Shown one piece after another: positions 27,895 through 36,500 of a stretch of DNA of 64,000 nt. A program made the position numbers and the translations under genes. Position 1 is the first letter of the stretch, and every line of letters starts with the position of its first letter. The notes under the pieces were generated by a model that was not told where the DNA came from, searched no databases, and saw only the letters and a program-made list of their open reading frames with translations. Origin of the DNA: Lachnospiraceae bacterium (GTDB lineage Bacteria; Bacillota; Clostridia; Lachnospirales; Lachnospiraceae); contig JAFXGR010000066.1 in the NCBI GenBank assembly GCA_017520155.1, positions 24,399 to 88,398 on the forward strand, given 5' to 3'.

Positions 27895-28061
27895 CTAGTG
27901 TAACGGTTTCTAAATAACTATACCATTCACATAGAATATTTTTCTGAGAGTGAAGTTCAAAAAATGTAGGCGTAGCGGGCTACGCTGAGGATTTTTGAAT
28001 CTTTGCTATCAGGAAAATAGGCATGTGATATGGTATAGTTAATTTAAAACCGTTGCACTAG
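27895..28061. mobile_element. 167-bp palindromic (MITE-like) element overlapping leuA end
   Basis: The arms 27895-27950 and ~28003-28061 are imperfect inverted copies, ~80-85% identical by eye. Each starts CTAGTG-N-AACGGTTT and continues AACTATACCAT and TCACAT. The centre holds a second hairpin with a perfect GCGTAGC/GCTACGC stem (27970-27985) and TTCAAAAA/TTTTTGAA flanks. The last bases provide the leuA TAG stop. It encodes nothing and could also act as the leuA terminator. Confidence 0.7.
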
Positions 28062-29746
28062 AAATGAAGAGGTCTTGCTCCAAGTCCTAAACGATTAAGA
28101 CCGGAGAAAATTCCGCGAATAGATGCTCTGGTAATATTGCTGGATACTCCCACTCCGTAAGTAATTCTTCCGGAGTCGGAATCCATCATATGAATATAAG
28201 CAGCCGCCTGTGATCCTGAACCGGATTGGAGAGCATGCTCTTCGTAGTCAAGAATCTTAACTTCAATACCAAGGTTTTGATATAATCCTCTTCGTACCGC
28301 ATCAATAGGACCATTTCCCACTGCCTTGAAGTTTCTTTCTACTCCATGGTCGGTATAGAATACTTCTACGCTGGTATCAAAAGCTTTTCCTTCTCCATTA
28401 TAATCGGTAATATGAATTCTTCTGAAATGAAGAGGTTCTTTTTTATCCAAATATTCTTCCTTGAATTTTTCCATAATTTCTTCCGGTGGAACCTCACCCT
28501 TAATTTCAGACAGCTTTTGAATAATATTTGCAAATTCCTTGTGCATTGCCTTAGGAAGCTTAAATCCAAAGTAAGTATCCATAATAAAGGCAACACCGCC
28601 TTTTCCGGACTGTGAATTGATACGTACAATGGGCTCATATTCTCTTCCAATGTCTGCAGGATCAATGGGAAGATAGGGCACCTGCCAATGTACGTTATTT
28701 CTTTCCTTCATGGCATTAACCCCTTTATTAATAGCATCCTGATGGGAACCGGAAAATGCAGTAAATACCAGCTTTCCGGCATAAGGATGTCTGGGATGAA
28801 TGGGAATCTTACAGCAACGTTCATAAATATCAATAATCTCGTTGATGTGCTCTATTTCAAGTCCCGGATCGATTCCCTGAGAAAACATATTGTAGGCTAA
28901 ATTTAATAAATCTACATTTCCTGTTCTTTCTCCGTTTCCAAAGAGAGTTCCTTCCACTCTGTCTGCCCCTGCCATTAAGGCCAGCTCTGCAGACGCCACA
29001 CCGGTTCCTCTGTCATTATGAGGGTGTACACTTAAAATAATACTTTCTCTATCTTCAAAATGGGTATTCATCCATTCAATTTGGTCTGCATACACATTAG
29101 GTGTGTTCATTTCCACGGTAGAGGGAAGATTAATGATAATGGGATTTTCCTTAGTTGCTCCCCAGGTTTTTTGTACTGCAGTACAAATATCAAGAGCAAA
29201 TTCCACTTCTGTTCCGGTAAAGCTTTCCGGAGAATATTCCAGAATAATCTTACCGTCAAATTTTTCTGCTCTTTCCTTTACCATCTTAGTTCCCTGAATG
29301 GCAATATCAATAATTTCTTCCTTAGACATTCCAAAAACTACATCTCGTTGCAAGGTGGAAGTAGAGTTATAAATATGTACAATAGCCTGTTTACATCCCT
29401 GAATGGATTCAAAGGTACGATCAATCAGCTCTTCTCTGCACTGGGTAAGAACCTGTACCTTTACGTCATCAGGAATCATATTTCCTTCAATTAATCGTCT
29501 TAAAAAATCATACTCAATTTGGCTGGCTGCGGGAAAACCAATTTCAATCTCCCGAAATCCCAATTTCACTAAATACTGAAAAAATTCTATTTTTTCTTCT
29601 ACTACCATGGGGTCGATTAACGCCTGATTACCGTCTCTTAAGTCAACACTGCACCAAAGGGGTGCTTTTTCAATTTCTTTCCCCGGCCATTTCCTTTCAG
29701 GAAAGGATATTACGGGATTTTTTTTGTACCGATTGAAATTTAACAT
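28058..29746 (-). CDS. leuA: 2-isopropylmalate synthase
   Basis: This 562-residue enzyme condenses acetyl-CoA with 2-ketoisovalerate, the first step of leucine synthesis. Motifs are CSVDLRDGNQALIDPM (HMGL-type metal site), FREIEIGFPAASQIEYDF, LSVHPHNDRGTGVA with the HPHND metal ligands, and GADRVEGTLFGNGERTGN. A LeuA regulatory dimer domain (~430-562) includes GNGPIDAVRRGLYQNLG and SGSGSQAAAYIHM, expected to give leucine feedback. Length and layout fit the long LeuA type. The stop lies inside a palindromic element. I see no T-box in the short upstream gap. Confidence 0.95.
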   Translation of the reverse strand: MLNFNRYKKNPVISFPERKWPGKEIEKAPLWCSVDLRDGNQALIDPMVVEEKIEFFQYLVKLGFREIEIGFPAASQIEYDFLRRLIEGNMIPDDVKVQVLTQCREELIDRTFESIQGCKQAIVHIYNSTSTLQRDVVFGMSKEEIIDIAIQGTKMVKERAEKFDGKIILEYSPESFTGTEVEFALDICTAVQKTWGATKENPIIINLPSTVEMNTPNVYADQIEWMNTHFEDRESIILSVHPHNDRGTGVASAELALMAGADRVEGTLFGNGERTGNVDLLNLAYNMFSQGIDPGLEIEHINEIIDIYERCCKIPIHPRHPYAGKLVFTAFSGSHQDAINKGVNAMKERNNVHWQVPYLPIDPADIGREYEPIVRINSQSGKGGVAFIMDTYFGFKLPKAMHKEFANIIQKLSEIKGEVPPEEIMEKFKEEYLDKKEPLHFRRIHITDYNGEGKAFDTSVEVFYTDHGVERNFKAVGNGPIDAVRRGLYQNLGIEVKILDYEEHALQSGSGSQAAAYIHMMDSDSGRITYGVGVSSNITRASIRGIFSGLNRLGLGARPLHF

Positions 29747-29773
29747 AATCTACTCCTCTTTCTCTTTATCTAT

Positions 29774-29802
29774 AAAAAGTCCACCTGTATTGCTACAGGT
29801 GG
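29774..29802 (-). terminator. terminator after HPr gene
   Basis: On the minus strand an 8-bp perfect stem (29781-29788 with 29795-29802) is followed by a T-run (complement of 29774-29778). Confidence 0.85.
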
Positions 29803-29841
29803 TCTAAATTTATTCGTTAAATTGTGTATGAAAAGTAACGT

Positions 29842-30105
29842 CTATTCTCCCAAGCCACTTTCTACTGCATTTATCAAGGCCTTTAATGCTTCTTCTTCAT
29901 CTTCGCCTTCACAAATAAATTCAATCTCATCGCCGCACTTAATACATGCTCCCAATACACTAAGCACACTCTTTGCATTGGCTGTATTCCCTCTGTACAT
30001 AAATGTAATCAATGATTTGTACTGCATTGCTTCCTTACATAGGATTCCTGCGGGTCTTAGATGCAGCCCTGTTGGGTTTTTAATCACTACCTTCTGGCTT
30101 ACCAT
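29842..30105 (-). CDS. ptsH: HPr family phosphocarrier protein
   Basis: This 87-residue protein has His15 in NPTGLHLRPAG, the residue phosphorylated by PTS enzyme I, and Ser46 in ANAKSVLSVLG, the HPr-kinase site, both at the canonical positions. It carries phosphate to sugar-specific EII components and helps CcpA-type control. The gene stands alone with its own terminator; enzyme I is not adjacent. The C-terminus is acidic. Confidence 0.92.
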   Translation of the reverse strand: MVSQKVVIKNPTGLHLRPAGILCKEAMQYKSLITFMYRGNTANAKSVLSVLGACIKCGDEIEFICEGEDEEEALKALINAVESGLGE

Positions 30106-30222
30106 TTCCCCTTACCTCCAATTTTCCCCGTATTTTAACACTATGATAATGATACCATGTCTGGTTTATTTGCTCAAGTATTTTCTTCTGTTGCCCTCTC
30201 CTATTCGTGGGGGATACTAATA

Positions 30223-31572
30223 CTAAAACATGGTATTTTGAATTAACTCTGCCAACTTTTTTGCTTCTTCTTCTATTATCTTCTGATCTTTTCCCTCAAT
30301 CATTACCCGAACCTTTGGCTCTGTTCCCGACGGACGGATCAATACCCTTCCCTCCCCAGCAAATTTCTTTTCCAAAGCTTCAATAGCATTGGCAATCTCA
30401 GGATAATCCATATAACAGTCCTTCTTATGATTTGCCACCTTGGCGTTTACCAAGGCCTGAGGCATTACCTTCATAATAGAGGCCAATTCTGATAATGGCT
30501 TTTTCGTCTCTACCATAACCTGAAGCAAATGAAGGGCACTAAGGAGTCCGTCTCCTGTAGTATTTTCTTCTAGAAAAATAATGTGCCCTGACTGCTCTCC
30601 TCCAAGACTTGCATCAATTTCTTTCATTCTTTCCAATACATAACGGTCTCCAACCTTGGTTTGCTCTATCTGAATATCCTTCTCCTTGGCCATAAGGTAA
30701 AAACCAAGATTACTCATTACTGTGGCAACAATAGTATCCTGCTTTAATTTTCCCTGAGACTTCATATAATTGCCAATAATGGCCATAATCTGATCACCAT
30801 CTACAATTTTCCCGTTTTCATCTACTGCCAGCATTCTGTCTGCATCACCGTCAAAAGCGAGACCAATATCTGCTTTTTCATAAACTACACGTCCCATCAA
30901 TTCTTCCATATGGGTGGAACCGCAGTTGGCATTAATATTTGTTCCGTCAGGATTATTGTGAATGGCAACTACCTGTGCTCCTAAATCCTTAATAGCTTCT
31001 ACGGAAGTGTAAAAGGCTGCTCCTTCTGCACAGTCCAGTACAATTTTTAAGCCGGATAAATCCACCGGTACTGACTGTACCGCATGATTAATATACTCTT
31101 CTCTGGCATCATTTCGATATTTAATCTTTCCCACACCGTTTCCTGTAGGAAATTTAACTCCTGCCATATTCCGGTTAATTAGCTCTTCAATCTCATCTTC
31201 CAGTTCATCAGACAGTTTATAACCATCTCCATTGAAAAACTTAATTCCGTTAAATTCCACCGGATTATGAGAGGCAGAAATAACAACTCCTGCATCTACC
31301 TTATATTTTTTTGTTAAATAAGCAATCGCCGGTGTAGGAATAACTCCTACATATACCACATTTGCTCCTACGCTGCAGGCTCCTGCCATTAAGGCATTAG
31401 CTAACATATCTCCGGATATTCTTGTATCACAGCCTACCATAATCGTAGGCTTATGATTAGTTTCTTTTGTTAATACGTAGGCTCCCGCCTGTCCCAGCTG
31501 CATTGCCAATAAGGGAGTAATTTCTTCATTGGCTACCCCTCGTACTCCATCTGTTCCAAATAATCTTGCCAT
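30223..31572 (-). CDS. glmM: phosphoglucosamine mutase
   Basis: This 449-residue enzyme converts glucosamine-6-phosphate to glucosamine-1-phosphate for peptidoglycan precursors. It has the N-terminal [12 protein letters not shown], the phosphoserine loop [13 protein letters not shown] (Ser101), the metal site DGDADRM and the C-terminal [12 protein letters not shown] phosphate-binding loop. It is the third gene of cdaA-cdaR-glmM, the standard Firmicute order. In that order GlmM is known to interact with and inhibit CdaA. Confidence 0.96.
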   Translation of the reverse strand: MARLFGTDGVRGVANEEITPLLAMQLGQAGAYVLTKETNHKPTIMVGCDTRISGDMLANALMAGACSVGANVVYVGVIPTPAIAYLTKKYKVDAGVVISASHNPVEFNGIKFFNGDGYKLSDELEDEIEELINRNMAGVKFPTGNGVGKIKYRNDAREEYINHAVQSVPVDLSGLKIVLDCAEGAAFYTSVEAIKDLGAQVVAIHNNPDGTNINANCGSTHMEELMGRVVYEKADIGLAFDGDADRMLAVDENGKIVDGDQIMAIIGNYMKSQGKLKQDTIVATVMSNLGFYLMAKEKDIQIEQTKVGDRYVLERMKEIDASLGGEQSGHIIFLEENTTGDGLLSALHLLQVMVETKKPLSELASIMKVMPQALVNAKVANHKKDCYMDYPEIANAIEALEKKFAGEGRVLIRPSGTEPKVRVMIEGKDQKIIEEEAKKLAELIQNTMF

Positions 31573-31606
31573 AGATCCTCCTAAATAAACTCTCTCTTCT
31601 TATTGA

Positions 31607-32884
31607 TTATTGATTACTGATTTCTGTAATCTTTACCGGAATTTTTACTTCTGTTTCCATCCAAATACCCTCAGGAAGCTGAACAATACCGGGAACCACA
31701 TAAGTTTTTTCTTCCAGTTTGGTCAGATCTTTTTCTTCCATATACAGCCCCATATCCACTGTAATTCTTACCTGTTCTAAAGATGCTGTTTCTATTTTAG
31801 AGCCAAAACTAAATAATGATAACAAAAGTATATTCTCCTTCAGCTCAATTTCTGCCTTATATTCTTTTGGAAGATTTTCGATAACAATATCTTCTCCATC
31901 ATAAAAATATTCTGTCATTACTTCTTTTTCGATAATGGCTGTTCCGTTAATCTGACCATTAAACTCAGGATCAGCTAAAATCACATTATCGGGAAGATAT
32001 TCTTTTATATCAATCTTTGTACTTACATTTGCTTTTGCTGCTGTTAAATCCAGTGCATCCTCTACTCTGATTTCCCGAAGATTTCTCAGTACATTATTTT
32101 TTCCTGCAAGGACTATTTTTTCCGGATCCAGAAGAACCTGACCGTTAAAGCCGTAGCCTCTTGCCTCTGTTCCCTTTGCCACTAAAACAACCGGTACCTC
32201 CTTTGTGGCCAAAATAGAAGCCACACATTGCACCTCATTTATACTGCTGGTAAGTCTGTTATCAATAATTCTACGGCCTTCCTTATCATAAAGCTCTATG
32301 GGAAGCAACATGCTTACATCATCCTTAGCCCCTGCCAGATCAACACTTACCACTGCTTTTTCCAGATTTTTCACTATACTTTCGGGACCGGAAATATTTA
32401 ATGCGTTTTGTTCTGTATGGGTACCTCCTAAAAGATAACCCTCAGCAGGTTCATTCTTTGTTTCTATTTCAATATTTTTCTGTACTCTTAAAATATTTTC
32501 TATCTTTACCGTGAGATACTCTTCATTTGCTCTTAAACTTTCAATTTTATTTCCCACTGTTTTTACGGTGGATAGCCTAATGGGAATCCGATTATTTTCA
32601 TCCATTTCTTTAATGTCGGCTGTTGCCACAATATTGGATACGGTAAAGGCCTCCATTACGGAGCGGTTACCTCTTACCCTTACACTGATTTCATCAGTAT
32701 TGCCTACCACCTCAACAAATTTTCCCGCCGCAGTCATAATATTCATATTCTGCAGCTGGACTATTACAGAATAATCGTTACTCTGATAAGGATCATTAAT
32801 ATTAATGGAAATCATCCAAAGTCCTGCTGCAATCAGAACGGCAACAATTTTTAATTTCAAATTGTGGGATAATTTTTCTTTCAT
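31607..32884 (-). CDS. cdaR: YbbR-domain protein, CdaA regulator
   Basis: This 425-residue protein has one N-terminal membrane anchor (~10-28, KLKIVAVLIAAGLWMISI) and several YbbR repeats of about 80 residues outside the membrane (e.g. VRVRGNRSVMEAF, LNISGPESIVKNL, IVLAGKNNVLRNL). Between cdaA and glmM this is CdaR, which tunes the diadenylate cyclase. It starts 18 bp after cdaA. Confidence 0.9.
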   Translation of the reverse strand: MKEKLSHNLKLKIVAVLIAAGLWMISININDPYQSNDYSVIVQLQNMNIMTAAGKFVEVVGNTDEISVRVRGNRSVMEAFTVSNIVATADIKEMDENNRIPIRLSTVKTVGNKIESLRANEEYLTVKIENILRVQKNIEIETKNEPAEGYLLGGTHTEQNALNISGPESIVKNLEKAVVSVDLAGAKDDVSMLLPIELYDKEGRRIIDNRLTSSINEVQCVASILATKEVPVVLVAKGTEARGYGFNGQVLLDPEKIVLAGKNNVLRNLREIRVEDALDLTAAKANVSTKIDIKEYLPDNVILADPEFNGQINGTAIIEKEVMTEYFYDGEDIVIENLPKEYKAEIELKENILLLSLFSFGSKIETASLEQVRITVDMGLYMEEKDLTKLEEKTYVVPGIVQLPEGIWMETEVKIPVKITEISNQ

Positions 32885-32901
32885 TGTTTTTCCCCTGACT
32901 C

Positions 32902-33765
32902 TTATTTTGATTTTCCTTTAAAAATTCTTCTCTTCTTTTCTTCTTTAGGCTTATTCTGGATTTTCATCAAATATCGTTCAATATCTTCCGCCCTAAGATT
33001 TCTGTTTAATTGTCCCCGATAAGCAATACTGATTTTTCCTGTCTCTTCGGAAACAATTAAGGTCATGGCATCACTTTGCTCCGAAATTCCCACTCCTGCA
33101 CGATGTCTCGTTCCCAAATCTTTACTTAACTGCATATTATCCGAAAGGGGAAGATAGCAGGTAGCAGAAAGAATTCTATCTCCCTTTACAATTACCGCTC
33201 CGTCATGTAAGGGAGTATTATGTTCAAAAATATTTATCAAAAGCTGGCTGCTGATTAAGGCCTCCAAACGAATTCCCGTAGATTCATATTCTGTTAAAAT
33301 ATCATTTTGTGAAACTACAATTAAGGCCCCTGTTTTCACTTTGCTCATTTCAACACAGGCCTTAGTAATTTCTTTTATGGTTTTGTCGGAAAATAATCCT
33401 TCATCTATTATTTTATTAAATTCCATGGGCAAAAAGGCCCCCAGAATATTTTTCTTTCCCAGGGTTTCCAAAGCTCTTCTCAACTCCGGCTGGAGTACTA
33501 CAATTACTGCAATCACCCCAATATAAACTACATTTTGGGCTATCCATATGATGGTATTCATCTCCAGCACTGCTGCCACAATAAACATGATCATAATAGA
33601 AACTACGCCCTTCATCAATAGCCATGCCCTGGTATTACGAATCCAGATTAAGATGTGATAAAGTATAACGGAAATAATAGCAATCTCCAATACATCAATA
33701 ATTCCCGGTTTAGGGATGTAGAGATTTGCTATATTATTTTCCAAATAAGGGAGAATTTGTTCCAT
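32902..33765 (-). CDS. cdaA: diadenylate cyclase CdaA
   Basis: This 287-residue enzyme makes c-di-AMP from two ATP. It has three membrane helices (~23-92), then the DAC domain with the catalytic D188-G-A motif (PLHDGAVIV) and R220-H-R (GTRHRAGVG), followed by SDAMTLIVSEETG. The C-terminal tail is Lys/Arg-rich. It leads the cdaA-cdaR-glmM unit that couples c-di-AMP with cell-wall precursor supply. Confidence 0.96.
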   Translation of the reverse strand: MEQILPYLENNIANLYIPKPGIIDVLEIAIISVILYHILIWIRNTRAWLLMKGVVSIMIMFIVAAVLEMNTIIWIAQNVVYIGVIAVIVVLQPELRRALETLGKKNILGAFLPMEFNKIIDEGLFSDKTIKEITKACVEMSKVKTGALIVVSQNDILTEYESTGIRLEALISSQLLINIFEHNTPLHDGAVIVKGDRILSATCYLPLSDNMQLSKDLGTRHRAGVGISEQSDAMTLIVSEETGKISIAYRGQLNRNLRAEDIERYLMKIQNKPKEEKKRRIFKGKSK

Positions 33766-33811
33766 TTAATTTTTTCCTAGTCTGTTTTAATTTTCATGAT
33801 ATTAAACTATA

Positions 33812-34906
33812 TTATTCCCGATTTTCAGTGGTTCTTGCTACCCCGTTTGCTGTTTTTATTACCTTAGGATTTACCCTCTTCTCAAGCGGTCTTTCTTGTC
33901 TTACCCCGGGATTTTGACCTCCTGCCACACTGGCTCTTGGTACTGCCTGTTTCCTAGAGGGCTTCACTGCACCATTTCTCGGCTTTCTGTTAATCCTTTT
34001 AACTTTTTTCTCCTGAGCCGTCACCATATTCTTAGGAACTGCTTTTACATAATAATAATATTCATCATCCTCAAACTGAACTAATTCCGTTCTGGTATAA
34101 TCCACATTAAACTCAAAAAACTGTATTACCAGACATAATAATAAGGAAAATACTCCTCCAATTACCGTTCCCACTACGGAAAGCTGCAGTTCAAATAAAA
34201 ATTCACAAATCAGTAGAAGTACAACACTTACGGAAATACCGGTAAATATAGCCATTGTCCAGCTATGATCTACAGAAGTTCTTCGAATCATATATACTGC
34301 TATTAAAGTAAAGGCAAAAATAATTACGGTAATAAGCATGGTTTTATTATCTAAAACACCGTCCATCATTACCCTGAACTTTTGGGAGCCCGTTTCTGCA
34401 TCCGCTGAAGAAAAGATACCAAGATTATCCGTCATAAATTTAATAATATAGTAAATTACGGTTCCGCAGCTTAAGGAGATAATGGAAGCAGGTCCTGCCA
34501 CTAATCCCAAGGCTACCGGCATTACAAAGGGAATTTTCAGGATAAAAAATAAGGGGGTTAAAAGTACCACCATGGTATCCTTTGGTGAAAATCTGAAATA
34601 GATAAGAAACATAATCAGCATTACGGCCATTACCACAACTGCACATTCCAATGCCAGGGCATAGCTATGTAAGACAATATATAATGCAGAAATTACCACA
34701 ATAAAATTTCCGGGTAAAAAGGAACACATTAAGGAGAGTACCATAACAATGGCAAAGCTCTTTAACATTCCCATATAACCCATGGCCTGATTAATAATGA
34801 TTAAGCTAAGCAATGCTGCCAAAAACTTAATCAATGGATTAAGATAAATCTCATTTTTCGTATAAAATCTTTTTAAATTCTCTCTTAGTTCCAATAAACC
34901 AGTCAT
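33812..34906 (-). CDS. uncharacterised polytopic membrane protein
   Basis: This 364-residue protein has about eight hydrophobic segments (~25-290) with SPKDTMVVLLTPLFFILKIP and VALGLVAGPASIISLSCGTV. A basic, Pro/Arg-rich cytoplasmic tail (~305-364, RINRKPRNGAVKPSRKQ) follows. I do not recognise a named family. The gene lies directly upstream of cdaA on the same strand (46-bp gap) and may be co-transcribed with it. A link to c-di-AMP or envelope control is only a guess from position. Confidence 0.75.
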   Translation of the reverse strand: MTGLLELRENLKRFYTKNEIYLNPLIKFLAALLSLIIINQAMGYMGMLKSFAIVMVLSLMCSFLPGNFIVVISALYIVLHSYALALECAVVVMAVMLIMFLIYFRFSPKDTMVVLLTPLFFILKIPFVMPVALGLVAGPASIISLSCGTVIYYIIKFMTDNLGIFSSADAETGSQKFRVMMDGVLDNKTMLITVIIFAFTLIAVYMIRRTSVDHSWTMAIFTGISVSVVLLLICEFLFELQLSVVGTVIGGVFSLLLCLVIQFFEFNVDYTRTELVQFEDDEYYYYVKAVPKNMVTAQEKKVKRINRKPRNGAVKPSRKQAVPRASVAGGQNPGVRQERPLEKRVNPKVIKTANGVARTTENRE

Positions 34907-34956
34907 GAAAACTTCCTTTCGTCAGTATCTTTTTTCACAAAATATCAGATACTTTT

Positions 34957-35355
34957 TTATTCTTCTTCACTTTCACCATAAATCCGTAATAGCTTTTTTA
35001 GATTCACATAATAAAGCTTGGTACTCTGCAAAGCCACATTATAGCGATACAGGGAAACAATATAAGTTATAACGGAAAGCAGGGAAATATAAATTACATA
35101 TATGATCAGTACACCTTTAATAAAACCAAATAAATCCATCTGATAGATTTCCTTCATAAAGATTTCAAAATCATATAAAATATACAGCCCAAATAAAATA
35201 CCGAAAGCAATGGAGTTTGCAATAAAAGCTTTCATCAACTGCAGGCTGATGTAATCGCTGCGAAAAAAACATACAATATTTTTATTCTTCTTATGGTCTC
35301 CCTCTTCATAGGCAGCCATCCGTGTCATAAGCTTTACACGTTCTTCATTTACCAT
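34957..35355 (-). CDS. small membrane protein of unknown function
   Basis: This 132-residue protein has two clear hydrophobic segments (~44-62 and ~77-105) and charged ends. AAAGGGTTTTTAC lies before the ATG. Together with the next gene (50-bp gap) it forms a pair of unknown membrane proteins between yvyF and cdaA. Confidence 0.7.
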   Translation of the reverse strand: MVNEERVKLMTRMAAYEEGDHKKNKNIVCFFRSDYISLQLMKAFIANSIAFGILFGLYILYDFEIFMKEIYQMDLFGFIKGVLIIYVIYISLLSVITYIVSLYRYNVALQSTKLYYVNLKKLLRIYGESEEE

Positions 35356-35369
35356 GTAAAAACCCTTTC

Positions 35370-35777
35370 CTACTTATCTAAGAATCTCATTCTTGCCCCG
35401 TCACGGCTTTCTTTTTTAGGCTGTATACGGGCAGCACCGCCAATGGCAGAATTCAGTGCGTTGGTCATTGTACTTTTGCACTCCGGGCAAAATCTTCCGC
35501 TTTTGATCATTCTGCCGCAATGCTCACAATTAATTCCCATAGGGGACTCATCCGATAACACAAGCCTTTCCTCTCTGAGCCATTGACGAATTAAATTCAC
35601 ACTGACATCACAGGCTTCTGAAACTTCCTGAATACCAGAGCCGGGATTTTCTATTACGTATTTTTTTACTTCCTGAAACTTTTCTTCCTCTTCTTCTCTG
35701 CATCTGGGACAAAGTACAGGTCCCATTACATAATTAAAGATTCTCTTACATTTTCTACAGTTTTTTACGTTCATCAT
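35370..35777 (-). CDS. yvyF: YvyF-like flagellar-operon protein (TIGR03826 type)
   Basis: This 135-residue protein starts with a zinc-ribbon-like segment (NCRKCKRIFNYVMGPVLCPRC, two CxxC), then a helix-turn-helix-like region (GIQEVSEACDVSVNLIRQWL, ~48-67) and a second CxxC pair (CEHCGRMIKSGRFCPEC). This layout matches the YvyF family, found next to comFC and flagellar regulators in Bacillus and Clostridia. Here too it follows comFC on the same strand. The function is not established; a regulatory role in motility is plausible. Confidence 0.8.
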   Translation of the reverse strand: MMNVKNCRKCKRIFNYVMGPVLCPRCREEEEEKFQEVKKYVIENPGSGIQEVSEACDVSVNLIRQWLREERLVLSDESPMGINCEHCGRMIKSGRFCPECKSTMTNALNSAIGGAARIQPKKESRDGARMRFLDK

Positions 35778-35795
35778 ACCCCTCCTTTATTATCT

Positions 35796-36500
35796 TTATA
35801 ACCCCGAACCAATTGATATGGTTAAAAAATAAATATTTTTGATACCTGCTTCTTTACAAACTAAGGCCACTGCATCTATGGTACTTCCTGTCGTGTAGAT
35901 ATCATCAATAATTATAACTGTACTTAATTTTACATCATTTCGCCCTAATAGAAAAGCTTTTTTCAAATTATTTTGTCTCTCGCTGCCATCCAATTCTTTC
36001 ATCGGCAGGGTATTTTTTCCTCTGATTACAAGATCATTTATTACCGGTATTTTCCAGTAAAAAGAAAGCTCATTAGCCAAAACTTCCGCCTGATTATATC
36101 CTCTCTTTCTTTTTCTTTTTTTATGTAAGGGAACAGGAATTAACGCCTGAGGCTTCCATTGTCTTACCCATTTTTTCAGATAATGGGCCATGTAGCTTCC
36201 ATAACAGGAGGCATATTCCTTTCTCCCTCCATATTTAAATCGATAAAGAGACAAACGTACAAATTCATATTCAAAAAGTGCAGCACCACGAATAAACTCA
36301 TGGTCTTTTTTTCTGCAGTCAAAGCAATATTCCTGTTCCTCCTTTACCGGCTTTCCGCAACGGAAACACAAAGGCTCTTTCAGGTAACGAATTTTTTCCC
36401 TGCAGTGCTTACATATATTTTGTTCTCCCAGAGGAAGAACTGTATCACAAAAAGTGCATCTGAGAGGAAATAACATTTCCAAAATTATATTTCGTTTCAA
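35796..36500 (-). CDS. comFC: ComF family protein (ComFC)
   Basis: This 234-residue protein has an N-terminal zinc-finger segment (CTFCDTVLPLGEQNICKHC and LCFRCGKP...CFDC) followed by a phosphoribosyltransferase-like domain with the PRPP loop VIIIDDIYTTGSTIDAVA (~203-220). The family takes part in DNA uptake and probably in handling imported single strands. It overlaps the recD2 stop by 4 bp, so the two DNA-handling genes are coupled. The product ends in SIGSGL. Confidence 0.9.
   Translation of the reverse strand: MKRNIILEMLFPLRCTFCDTVLPLGEQNICKHCREKIRYLKEPLCFRCGKPVKEEQEYCFDCRKKDHEFIRGAALFEYEFVRLSLYRFKYGGRKEYASCYGSYMAHYLKKWVRQWKPQALIPVPLHKKRKRKRGYNQAEVLANELSFYWKIPVINDLVIRGKNTLPMKELDGSERQNNLKKAFLLGRNDVKLSTVIIIDDIYTTGSTIDAVALVCKEAGIKNIYFLTISIGSGL

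Noticed and set aside
29060-29494. 144-residue plus-strand frame
   Set aside because: Antisense to the conserved catalytic half of leuA.
29747-29841. T-box or leucine leader before leuA
   Set aside because: The gap is under 100 bp and its only hairpin is the terminator of the HPr gene.
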